Positions 1-6,497 of a stretch of DNA of 6,577 nucleotides are shown here, piece by piece (the stretch's first letter is position 1; every line of letters starts with the position of its first letter). The translations under genes were made by a program, and so were the position numbers. Source of the stretch: Caldifarciminota bacterium. Its GTDB lineage: Bacteria > Hydrothermota > Hydrothermia > B15-G9 > DRBW01. The DNA lies in NCBI GenBank assembly GCA_011042705.1, contig DRBW01000016.1, forward strand, positions 1 to 6,577. Direction: 5' to 3'. The notes under the pieces were generated by a model that had not been told where the DNA came from, ran no database searches, and was given only the letters and a program-made list of their open reading frames with translations.

Positions 1-1772
1 GGACGCCAGCTGTTGGGCCTGTTTATACCCAGCTTCGCCCAGCCCGGTGCGCGAACGAGACCCTCTCCGTCGCTTTCCCCGCTCCACAACGTTCTGTTGG
101 ACTTATCCCTGACCTCCACAAGGGCGCCCGAGAGAGGCCTGCCCGTCCTTAAGTCGTTGACATAAACAACCATATCGGCAGGGGAATACTTCAGAGAGGC
201 GCCCAATCCTGTAACCTGAAGAAGGGCTTTGCGATATCGTTCATTCCACTGCCCGTCCCTGTAGGGCAATTGCAGGAGCACGATGCCCGCCGAGTCGCCC
301 TGAAGCGCGAGGTCGAGATTTAGTGGGTATCTGTATCTTCTGTTCCGGGGTAGGGAGGGAGAAATAACCGTATCAACCAGAAAGGTGACTCCGGGCGGGC
401 TGAAGTCATTACGGAAGAAGCTCCCGATCCAGTCAAAGGCCTCCTCGGCACTGAGAAAAAGGGGTATCACCTCATCGGGATAGATGCGCGCCATCTGCAG
501 CCTGAAAGAATCGAAGTTGATAAGCTCGACGGGATACCTATGGGGCTCGTAGGACTCCACGATGCCGTGCCCGATCTTGAAAAGAAGGTCCGGATTGAAA
601 TCTCCCGTTCTGAAGCTAAAGATCACCCTTTTCCCCAGCCTGTTGCCGTAGACATCGACGAGGGTCTCGGGGATCGTCACCCTGTAAAGGGTGTCGGGCA
701 GAAGCTTTAGATCGAGGGACGGACGCGTCGAGCCCCTGTTTCTGTCGGCGGTTCTGTAATAATCGGGGATTTCAACGGGGGGATCGAAGGTCAGACTCAG
801 GGCCAGCAGGGCTGAGTTGACGGGATTGGAGAAAACAAACCTTATAGGCCTGTCGGGACTCTGTCTCTCGCCCTCACTTATAAGTTTTCCCGACTGGTCG
901 CGGGTCTCAACCTGCTCAATACCCCGAAATTCGAATCTGTTATAGGTTCTGAAATAAAAAAACGTGCTCACTCCGGGCAAATTCCCCTCTACTCCCCTGA
1001 TGCCCTTTTCGATTTTTACTTCATAGGAAGTGCTCTTTTCTAAAGGTTTCTCCGGATAAAGCACGAAGACGCGCTTTCTCAGGTTCTCCTGTATTTCCTC
1101 CCTCGTAAATTTCCTGTAATCATTGATAAATCTCGGAAGGTGCCTCCTGGACAGATCCCACCAATACATATATCCTCTCGAAAAATCCCGTATCCATTCC
1201 CAGTCCTCTCCCCTGGGATCGGGCGACAGGTAGCGAAGCGTGTACTTAACCGGCCTCCTGCCCGATTCCAGCAGCTTGATATACCTGTCTGCCCTCGTCG
1301 AATCCATGGGCTGGTTGAAAAACAGGAAGATCGGCCGTTTTATGTCCACGAGGCTCTCCTGATCGCAGGGTATCGAGAAGATCAGTTTCGGCGCGGGAGT
1401 GCTGAAAGTCCACACATAATCCTCCCTCAACTCGTGCCCCCTCACCGACCTCACACCCGCAGGCACCCTCACCCTGAACTCCGTCGCATACGGCAATGAA
1501 TCAGCAGGCTCAAAGGCCAGCATCATCGTCCCCAACCACCTCAACTTTCCCTCTATCGGCGGCTCTATCTCAAGAGGAAAACTTACCTCCCCCGTTATGG
1601 CACTCAACGGCACCATCGGCTCGCTGAAAACTACCAGTATCATGTTCGCCTGCGAAAGCGACTCGATGCTCCCACGGGGAACCGCATTCAGTATCCTGAG
1701 CCCCTCCTCATCGGCCTCTTCGGCATGGAGGAGGACAATCCCTGTCAGAAGGAACAACAAAAACTTCCTCAT
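1..1772 (-). CDS. Alpha-2-macroglobulin family protein, N-terminal 590 residues (runs off left edge)
   Basis: Bacterial alpha-2-macroglobulins are very large envelope proteins thought to trap attacking proteases, often through a thioester. The reading frame is open from ATG 1772-1770 to the window edge. Seen: a signal peptide (MRKFLLFLLTGIVLLHA, probable cleavage before EE) with no lipobox Cys. Three Ig-like (Big_5-type) modules follow at about residues 26-127, 128-278 and 279-389; each carries an F-(S/N)-x-P type strand near its start (FSEPM, FFNQPM, FSNPV) and two end in FSTP or FSFRTG. After a linker region at about 390-525, an MG3/A2M_N-like segment starts near 527, with VYVNDLRTGRPLSGALVEV and WSGESDGEGLVRAPG, the usual 'domain of gifts claimed by TG.P..GA.V, then DG.G' pattern. 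The second module has an aromatic-rich insertion at about 183-225. A strong ribosome site (GAGGTG, 1776-1781) fixes the start. The thioester and C-terminal domains lie outside the window, so trap function is unproven. Unlike E. coli YfhM it is not a lipoprotein. Family call confident; partial. Confidence 0.88.
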   Translation of the reverse strand, partial: MRKFLLFLLTGIVLLHAEEADEEGLRILNAVPRGSIESLSQANMILVVFSEPMVPLSAITGEVSFPLEIEPPIEGKLRWLGTMMLAFEPADSLPYATEFRVRVPAGVRSVRGHELREDYVWTFSTPAPKLIFSIPCDQESLVDIKRPIFLFFNQPMDSTRADRYIKLLESGRRPVKYTLRYLSPDPRGEDWEWIRDFSRGYMYWWDLSRRHLPRFINDYRKFTREEIQENLRKRVFVLYPEKPLEKSTSYEVKIEKGIRGVEGNLPGVSTFFYFRTYNRFEFRGIEQVETRDQSGKLISEGERQSPDRPIRFVFSNPVNSALLALSLTFDPPVEIPDYYRTADRNRGSTRPSLDLKLLPDTLYRVTIPETLVDVYGNRLGKRVIFSFRTGDFNPDLLFKIGHGIVESYEPHRYPVELINFDSFRLQMARIYPDEVIPLFLSAEEAFDWIGSFFRNDFSPPGVTFLVDTVISPSLPRNRRYRYPLNLDLALQGDSAGIVLLQLPYRDGQWNERYRKALLQVTGLGASLKYSPADMVVYVNDLRTGRPLSGALVEVRDKSNRTLWSGESDGEGLVRAPGWAKLGINRPNSWR

Positions 1773-1793
1773 AATCACCTCACTGCTATTTGA

Positions 1794-1822
1794 ATTATGT
1801 CTTCCCATAAATCCTAATTCAA
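1794..1822 (-). promoter_or_regulatory. Sigma70-type promoter for the alpha-2-macroglobulin gene
   Basis: On the minus strand, TTGAAT (1817-1822; 4 of 6 matches to the -35 consensus) lies exactly 17 bp from CATAAT (1794-1799; 5 of 6 matches to the -10). The start point would fall near 1787, giving a short leader of about 15 nt that holds the GAGGTG ribosome site. Assigned by pattern only. Confidence 0.65.
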
Positions 1823-1853
1823 GTGACCGAAAGAGATCGCAGGCCCGGCTGTA

Positions 1854-1882
1854 TTGTCTGAGGTTAATTCCGGCGATATAAT
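1854..1882 (+). promoter_or_regulatory. Sigma70-type promoter for dacB-prsW, predicted to give a leaderless mRNA
   Basis: TTGTCT (1854-1859; 4 of 6 matches) lies 17 bp from a perfect TATAAT (1877-1882). Transcription normally starts about 7 nt after the -10, which is position 1889, the A of the dacB ATG. No Shine-Dalgarno sequence stands at a usable distance: the nearest purine run, GAGG at 1860-1863, is about 25 nt upstream. It lies back to back with the promoter of the gene on the other strand, with 31 bp between the two -35 boxes. Confidence 0.62.
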
Positions 1883-1888
1883 TTTTTC

Positions 1889-3286
1889 ATGAGACCTTCG
1901 GCAGCTGCTCTTCTCATCCTCTCCCTTTTTCTCTCCTCCTGCGCCACCCTGAGCACCATAGGGCGGAGAAAACCGGAGAAAGCGATCCCTTTGAAAGTCT
2001 TGCAGGAGGCACCTGAAGGGGCCACCGTGGGCATTTATGCCGTATCGATGAGGAGCGGGCGCGAAATTGCGTCCTATAATGCGGATAAACTTCTCCTTCC
2101 CGCGTCCAACCTGAAGCTCCTCGTGCTCTACGCCGCTCTCGATCTCTTAGGCCCGGCGAAGAACTTCAAAACGGAGTTCCTCCTGGACGATTCGCTGAAC
2201 CTCTACATGGTGGGGTTTGGGGACCCTTCGCTTCTCGCCTCCGACCTTTACATGATAGCCGAGAGGATAAAGGCCTTCGGGATAAACCGGATAATGGACA
2301 TCCGCGTGTCGGAATCATTCTACGACACGATAAGGTACGGGCCGGGCTGGATGTGGGATGAGGGGCCCCATCCCTATGCCGCACCGGTGTCCGCATTGTC
2401 CCTGAACAGAAACGTGGTAGAGGTGTGGGTACGGAATACGGAAACGGGACCCGTCGCTGAGGTGGTGCCCGCGACCGATTTCGTGCGGGCCGCGGTCGAG
2501 GTGGTCCCGGCGGAGTCCCTCGATAAGGTCGAAGTGGAGAGGAACTTCGATACGGTAAACCACATAACCCTCAGGATTCCCGAAGACGCTCTGGATTTCG
2601 AGCCCCACGTTAAATACGTCAGCATTGAGGAGCCGGCCCTCTTCGCCGGCCACGTGCTGAAAGGTGCCCTGGAACGCTTCGGTGTGGAGGTCGAGGGAAA
2701 AGTCCTGAAAGGCGATCCGCCGCCCGATGCATCGCTCATCTATACATGGCTCTCCCCTCCCCTTTTCGAGCTCCTCTATGACATGGAAAAGTACAGCCTG
2801 AATTTTTACTCCGAGATGATCCTGAAATATCTCGGCGCCGAGTTCCGGGGGCCGCCGGGGACCTGGAGCAAAGGACTGTCGGTACTCAGGCAGTTCATTT
2901 ATGAGAGAGGCCTCGACACATCTGGGGTCCGCATAGCCGACGGGTCGGGCCTTTCACGCTACAACCTGTTGACTCCCCGCTTCATAGTTCAGATACTCGC
3001 CTCGGTCTATGAAAATTTCTCCATAATGCCCGAATTCCTCTCCGCGCTTCCCGTGGCGGGGAGGGACGGGACCCTGGCGATGAGGTTTCTGGACACACCG
3101 CTCGAGGATAACCTGCGGGCGAAAACAGGCACCATGACAGGGGTCTCAGCCCTCTCTGGATACATGTATACGGAAGCTGGAGACCTGCTCGCATTCTCGA
3201 TCATCATCAATAACTACACCTCGGGGAGCGTGATAGCAAAATCCTTTGAGGAAAAACTCCTCGAAGCGCTCTACAAGGCTGACTGA
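1889..3286 (+). CDS. dacB: Lipoprotein D-alanyl-D-alanine carboxypeptidase/endopeptidase, PBP4 family (peptidase S13)
   Basis: Trims the terminal D-Ala from peptidoglycan stem peptides and/or cuts peptide crosslinks, working on the periplasmic side. At 465 aa it is a full-length family member. All three active-site motifs are present: S73-x-x-K76 (in PASNLK), S303-x-N305 and K412-T-G414 (LRAKTG). Other family signatures are GDPSL (111-115), W-x-WDEG followed by YAAPVSALSLN (154-173), DGSGLSRYN (351-359) and GRDGTLAMR (391-399). The long gap between motifs 1 and 2 holds the extra domains typical of PBP4. The N terminus is a lipoprotein signal with lipobox LSSC (Cys18), whereas E. coli PBP4 is soluble; Ala19 would suit outer-membrane sorting under E. 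coli rules. The start is forced: an in-frame stop lies at 1865-1867 and no other start codon occurs before 1889, yet there is no ribosome site. Its stop overlaps the start of the PrsW-like gene by 1 nt. Confidence 0.92.
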   Translation: MRPSAAALLILSLFLSSCATLSTIGRRKPEKAIPLKVLQEAPEGATVGIYAVSMRSGREIASYNADKLLLPASNLKLLVLYAALDLLGPAKNFKTEFLLDDSLNLYMVGFGDPSLLASDLYMIAERIKAFGINRIMDIRVSESFYDTIRYGPGWMWDEGPHPYAAPVSALSLNRNVVEVWVRNTETGPVAEVVPATDFVRAAVEVVPAESLDKVEVERNFDTVNHITLRIPEDALDFEPHVKYVSIEEPALFAGHVLKGALERFGVEVEGKVLKGDPPPDASLIYTWLSPPLFELLYDMEKYSLNFYSEMILKYLGAEFRGPPGTWSKGLSVLRQFIYERGLDTSGVRIADGSGLSRYNLLTPRFIVQILASVYENFSIMPEFLSALPVAGRDGTLAMRFLDTPLEDNLRAKTGTMTGVSALSGYMYTEAGDLLAFSIIINNYTSGSVIAKSFEEKLLEALYKAD

Positions 3287-4125
3287 TGCTGATAGATGCC
3301 GCCCTCGTTATGTTCCTCATCGCCCTCATTTTCGGGCTCATCGTCTACTTTCTCGACCGATATGAAAAAGAACCCATAACGAGTTTACTTTTTGGTTTCA
3401 TGGCCGGAATGACGGCGGCTTTTCTCCTCATAATTGCCAAGAATTACATTTACTTCGTCACGCCCCCTTTCGTGGGTGAAACCTTCTTCAAGGCCTTCTT
3501 CAGGGCGGCCTTCGTCGAGGAGATCCTGAAATTCCTGACCTTCTACATTCTGTTTTTCAAGTCGCGGGTTTTCAACGAACCCCTCGACGGGATCATCTAC
3601 ATCTCCATGGTGGCCCTCGGATTCGCCTATATGGAGAACATAGGCTACGCGCTGAAGTATACCCATCCCTATTTTGCCAGGCCGGGCTATGCGAGCTCCC
3701 TCCTTTCCATCACCCTCGCCCGCTCGATCCCGGGCCATCTGCTCTTCAGCTCTTTCGCCGGATATTACACGGGCATATACAAGTTCGAACTCAAAAGAAG
3801 GGGCTATCTCATTCCACTGGGGTTAACCCTGGCAGTGATCTTCCACGGCTTTTTCGATTATTTTCTGTTTATCGGGAAAGGGGCAATTGCCTTCTACACG
3901 ATTCTCGTCAACCTGATCCTCTTCGCCTTCATGTTGAGGAAATCATGGAAACTCTCCCGCATAATGTTCGGACTTATGTCTTCGATAGAAGTTCCTCAGG
4001 ACGAGATTCAGGAGCTCGAGGAAGAGGACACCGGGGCGTCCTTCACATCCCTGCTCATAGCAGGCCCGATAATCATCGGCTATGCCCTTTTCCTTAACAC
4101 CCTCCTCTTCTTTATTTTGAGGTGA
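3286..4125 (+). CDS. PrsW-like intramembrane metalloprotease
   Basis: PrsW-family proteins are membrane-embedded proteases; the founding member in Bacillus cuts the anti-sigma factor RsiW. This 279-aa protein has about eight hydrophobic segments (roughly 3-23, 33-55, 67-90, 101-122, 143-163, 177-195, 200-218 and 253-278). The family motifs are in order: DRYEKEP (24-30), E78-E79-x-x-K82 in a membrane segment, D101-G with FAYMEN (113-118), R146 and GH (150-151), and HGFFDY (187-192). These supply the conserved Glu and His residues. A very acidic loop (about 234-249, LEEEDTG end) precedes the last segment. It is translationally coupled to dacB through TGATG, with only a weak AAGG (3275-3278) as ribosome site, so the two are probably made together. 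No sigma/anti-sigma pair is visible, so the substrate is unknown. The last 14 bp overlap the 3' end of the opposite-strand gene. Confidence 0.87.
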   Translation: MLIDAALVMFLIALIFGLIVYFLDRYEKEPITSLLFGFMAGMTAAFLLIIAKNYIYFVTPPFVGETFFKAFFRAAFVEEILKFLTFYILFFKSRVFNEPLDGIIYISMVALGFAYMENIGYALKYTHPYFARPGYASSLLSITLARSIPGHLLFSSFAGYYTGIYKFELKRRGYLIPLGLTLAVIFHGFFDYFLFIGKGAIAFYTILVNLILFAFMLRKSWKLSRIMFGLMSSIEVPQDEIQELEEEDTGASFTSLLIAGPIIIGYALFLNTLLFFILR

Positions 4126-6178
4126 ACCTGTAAGCCCTGCCGCCGAGGACCACGATCACCTTGTCCCCGACAGACAGGTAGGGAGCCCACTCCGGATGCT
4201 CCTCGATAAACCGGAAGTAATCCTGGCTCCCCGTTTCGATCTCCTCTAATTTCATGCCCTCTCTGTAGTCAGTGTCAACGTAAAAACTGTCCCTGAACAC
4301 GAAAACCTTATCGAGGACACGTTTGAGGTCCAGTTTTTCCTCCAGCTCTCCCGAGACAGAAGCCGAGGCCCTTATCTCCGAGAGAGTCCTGGCGAGCTTG
4401 AAGGCCCGCTTTCCCGTTTCGGCCCCCAGCACGTTTCTCTTCATGTATTCGCTGACCTCACCCGGCGCCTCTTTCACGAGAAAAGACGTGTAGGGGGTTA
4501 TTATGCCGTACTTCTTCCCGAGCTCAGTCACCTCATCGACGAGCTCTTTGGTCTCACCCTTCAACCTTATCTCCGAAAGGAGATATCCGACCCAGCGCCG
4601 CGCCCACACCCTCGGCAGGAAATCCAGATCTGTGGCTTCATCGGGAAACTCAAATTCCCTCTCTATTACCCTCTCGCGCCCCCTCTCCTTTCCGCGCAGG
4701 ACGAGGGTGAACTTTCCCGGCTTTCTGTAAATTCCGGAAACCAGGACCTGCGAGCCGTAAAAGAGATCGGGCAGGTTCACGGGATAGACTTTCTCCACAT
4801 CGAGCCCGTCGAAATCCAGCACGAGATCCGTGAGGGCAGGAAACTGGATCTTATCGTAAAAATTCGTAAGGACAACCTCCAGGTCTTCGTCGGGCTCGAC
4901 ATACTCCGGCTCGGATCTGCTCATGGCCGCAAGGGCATCGAGAAGAAGGGTGTTTACGTCGTAGCCGATCCCGAAAACAAATAGCCTCGCGTTTCCGAGA
5001 TTCTCCTTCACATCCTCGACGATCCTGCCGGGCATCGTCGTCCCCACCGTAGGGCGACCGTCGGTGAGAAAAACCACGTAGAAAGGCCTGTCACCACCCT
5101 CTCTCAGTGTCAATGCCTCCCTCAGTGCATCATCGATATTCGTTCCGCCTCTGGCTTTGAGCGAATCGATGAAAGACAGGGCCCTCGCCCGGTGTACCGA
5201 ATCGGCATGGATCAGCTCCGGACTGAATTTCCTCACATCGGACGAAAAAACGAGAATGTCAAACCTGTCGGCGGGCGAGAGGGATCTGACGAAGTATCTG
5301 AGGGCCTTCCTCGCCTGTTCTATCTTCTGCCCGAGCATGCTGCCGGAGACATCGAGCAGAAAAACGATATCTTTAGGAAGGGGCTCTATCCCCTCGGGCT
5401 TGGCACCTGGCGTGATGGTAACCAGAAAATAGCCCTCTTTGCCCTTCCTGTATGTGAGCAGGTCCATGCCGAGCTCCTCGCCCGATTCGGAATAAAAGAG
5501 CCTGAAATCCTCCCTGGGCCTGATGTTCTGCGCCTCGTAGCTGAGGTGAGCAGTTTTTCCGCTCACGTTGATCTCGAGATCATGAGTGGGCGAATAGACG
5601 GTCTTTATCGGATTTCTGGCCTCGATGAGCACCTCAAGCGACAGCTCCTTCATGGGATCCCTGGTCAGCGCCTCGGGCTTCAGAGGATAGGTGAAAGCGT
5701 AAAGTCCACCTTCTCTCTCAAGGACACATTCGTATTGCAGCCTGACCCTCACGTCGCCCTGAGGCTGAATGGGGAAAATCTTCGCCCTTATCAGGTCCTG
5801 ATCGTAATATTCGAGAAGGGCCGGATCTCTCCTTTTTCTCACGAGCTCGTTGTAGACCTGGCGTGCCTCCTCCTTCCCCAGGACCTCGCCCTTTATCTCC
5901 TTATCGCCGACAAAAATCGAAAATTCTGAGATAGAGGCATCGCGGGGAACAGGGAAAAGGTATTCTCCCTCGAGTTCGTAGGTATATGGATTTGTAAAGA
6001 CCTGATCCACCGAGACCTGTGCCACGTTCTCCCTGATCTTTATGAAGACGTGGTGGTATTTCACGTTCAGGTAAATGGGCCTGGGAGACGGGCCTACCGG
6101 CGGATGAGGAGGTATTATTATCCCGTCGGCAAAAAGCAGGGGAGAAAGAATTGTCAATAACGCCAGAGTCTTTTTCAT
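4112..6178 (-). CDS. Secreted VIT + von Willebrand factor A domain protein (ITI heavy-chain-like)
   Basis: 688 aa. The N terminus is a signal peptide (MKKTLALLTILSPLLFA, likely cut before DG). A Pro-rich linker (23-34) leads to a VIT domain at about 36-166, recognised by FTNP (61-64), EYLFPVP (72-78) and YNELVRKRRDPALLEYYDQD (109-128). The vWA domain at about 268-445 has a complete metal-ion-dependent adhesion site: D276-V-S278-G-S280, T346 in GGTN and D373 in LTDG. The C-terminal half carries the family block WARRWVGYLLSEI (525-537) and GKKYGIITPYTSFLV (554-568), then a terminal domain (about 622-686) with FRDSFYVDTDY. This order matches inter-alpha-trypsin-inhibitor heavy chains and many uncharacterised bacterial proteins; metal-dependent ligand binding is likely, the ligand unknown. 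No sortase motif, lipobox or C-terminal membrane segment is seen, so it is probably free in the periplasm or secreted. AGGAGG (6187-6192), 8 nt before the ATG, fixes the start. Stop is TAA. Confidence 0.9.
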   Translation of the reverse strand: MKKTLALLTILSPLLFADGIIIPPHPPVGPSPRPIYLNVKYHHVFIKIRENVAQVSVDQVFTNPYTYELEGEYLFPVPRDASISEFSIFVGDKEIKGEVLGKEEARQVYNELVRKRRDPALLEYYDQDLIRAKIFPIQPQGDVRVRLQYECVLEREGGLYAFTYPLKPEALTRDPMKELSLEVLIEARNPIKTVYSPTHDLEINVSGKTAHLSYEAQNIRPREDFRLFYSESGEELGMDLLTYRKGKEGYFLVTITPGAKPEGIEPLPKDIVFLLDVSGSMLGQKIEQARKALRYFVRSLSPADRFDILVFSSDVRKFSPELIHADSVHRARALSFIDSLKARGGTNIDDALREALTLREGGDRPFYVVFLTDGRPTVGTTMPGRIVEDVKENLGNARLFVFGIGYDVNTLLLDALAAMSRSEPEYVEPDEDLEVVLTNFYDKIQFPALTDLVLDFDGLDVEKVYPVNLPDLFYGSQVLVSGIYRKPGKFTLVLRGKERGRERVIEREFEFPDEATDLDFLPRVWARRWVGYLLSEIRLKGETKELVDEVTELGKKYGIITPYTSFLVKEAPGEVSEYMKRNVLGAETGKRAFKLARTLSEIRASASVSGELEEKLDLKRVLDKVFVFRDSFYVDTDYREGMKLEEIETGSQDYFRFIEEHPEWAPYLSVGDKVIVVLGGRAYRFTSK

Positions 6179-6202
6179 TTTCTATCCCTCCTCTTGGGTT
6201 TA

Positions 6203-6215
6203 GCCTATTTTAGGC
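6203..6215. repeat. Short perfect inverted repeat over the candidate -10 of the VIT/vWA gene
   Basis: GCCTA-TTT-TAGGC, with 5-bp arms around 3 bases, covers the candidate -10 hexamer on the minus strand. It could be an operator half-site pair, but an element this short can occur by chance. Confidence 0.25.
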
Positions 6216-6235
6216 CATATTCAGCCGTTTTTAAA
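6207..6235 (-). promoter_or_regulatory. Candidate weak promoter for the VIT/vWA gene
   Basis: Minus-strand TTTAAA (6230-6235; 4 of 6 matches) lies 17 bp from TAAAAT (6207-6212; 5 of 6 matches). The leader would be a little over 20 nt and include AGGAGG (6187-6192). It is the best-spaced pair near the start codon, but weaker than the other promoters in the window. Confidence 0.4.
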
Positions 6236-6440
6236 GTCTAAAAAGCAGATTTGTCCCGTTCCTGTAAACCATGCCGGGAGCCCCCATTCAAGTTGCACCC
6301 GACCTCTTCAGAGAAAAATCATCGCTAAAGAGCTCAATTACGTCAACCTCCGCAAAGCTCATAATACGCTCGATTTCTTCAGCTCATTCCATATATACTA
6401 ACCCCCATCACATAAAAAGTTCCCGGTCTAATTACTTCCC

Positions 6441-6469
6441 TTGACAGACGAAGTCCGGAAAAGCATAAT
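6441..6469 (+). promoter_or_regulatory. Near-consensus sigma70-type promoter for the gene at 6498
   Basis: A perfect TTGACA (6441-6446) lies 17 bp from CATAAT (6464-6469; 5 of 6 matches). The predicted start near 6476 leaves a leader of about 22 nt containing AGGAGG (6487-6492). This is the strongest promoter in the window and suggests high constitutive expression of the downstream gene unless repressed. Confidence 0.8.
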
Positions 6470-6497
6470 GTAACTGTAAACAAGCAAGGAGGTTAAA

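Larger units (their letters stand above)
6179..6497. other. 319-bp divergent intergenic region
   Basis: It separates the VIT/vWA gene from the gene starting at 6498. It contains a ribosome site and weak promoter on the minus strand near the VIT gene, and a strong promoter and ribosome site on the plus strand. The middle (about 6240-6435) is AT-richer than the flanking genes. It shows no convincing coding frame, tRNA-like fold, long hairpin or direct repeat by eye. A small regulatory RNA or operator there cannot be excluded. Confidence 0.6.

Noticed and set aside
1140..1499. Plus-strand open frame of 119 codons
   Set aside because: It lies wholly inside the alpha-2-macroglobulin gene on the opposite strand, is rich in Pro/Arg/His as expected of an antisense shadow, and resembles no family.
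1860..1863. GAGG as ribosome site for dacB
   Set aside because: It lies about 25 nt before the only possible start codon, too far for normal pairing, and is upstream of the predicted transcription start.
1597..1881. Plus-strand open frame of 94 codons running into the divergent promoter region
   Set aside because: It covers the 5' end of the alpha-2-macroglobulin gene and both promoters, has a Ser-rich shadow composition and no ribosome site.
2315..3210. Minus-strand open frames inside dacB
   Set aside because: Antisense shadows of a gene with complete S13 catalytic motifs; no start signals.
4104..4122. CCTC...GAGG pairing near the convergent stops as a bidirectional terminator
   Set aside because: Only a 4-bp stem with an 11-nt loop and no adjoining T-tract of the right polarity; too weak to call.
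5192..5929. Plus-strand open frame of 245 codons inside the VIT/vWA gene
   Set aside because: Long, but antisense to a gene with intact VIT and vWA motifs; no recognisable domain or ribosome site supports it.
6231..6431. Minus-strand frame in the intergenic region that reads like protein (for example IMSFAEVDVIELFSDDF) but is broken by three TGA codons (6408-6410, 6384-6386, 6288-6290)
   Set aside because: Three stops in about 67 codons is what chance predicts. TGA is a normal stop for dacB and prsW here, so recoding is unlikely, and no family is recognisable. A decayed gene remnant remains possible but unsupported.
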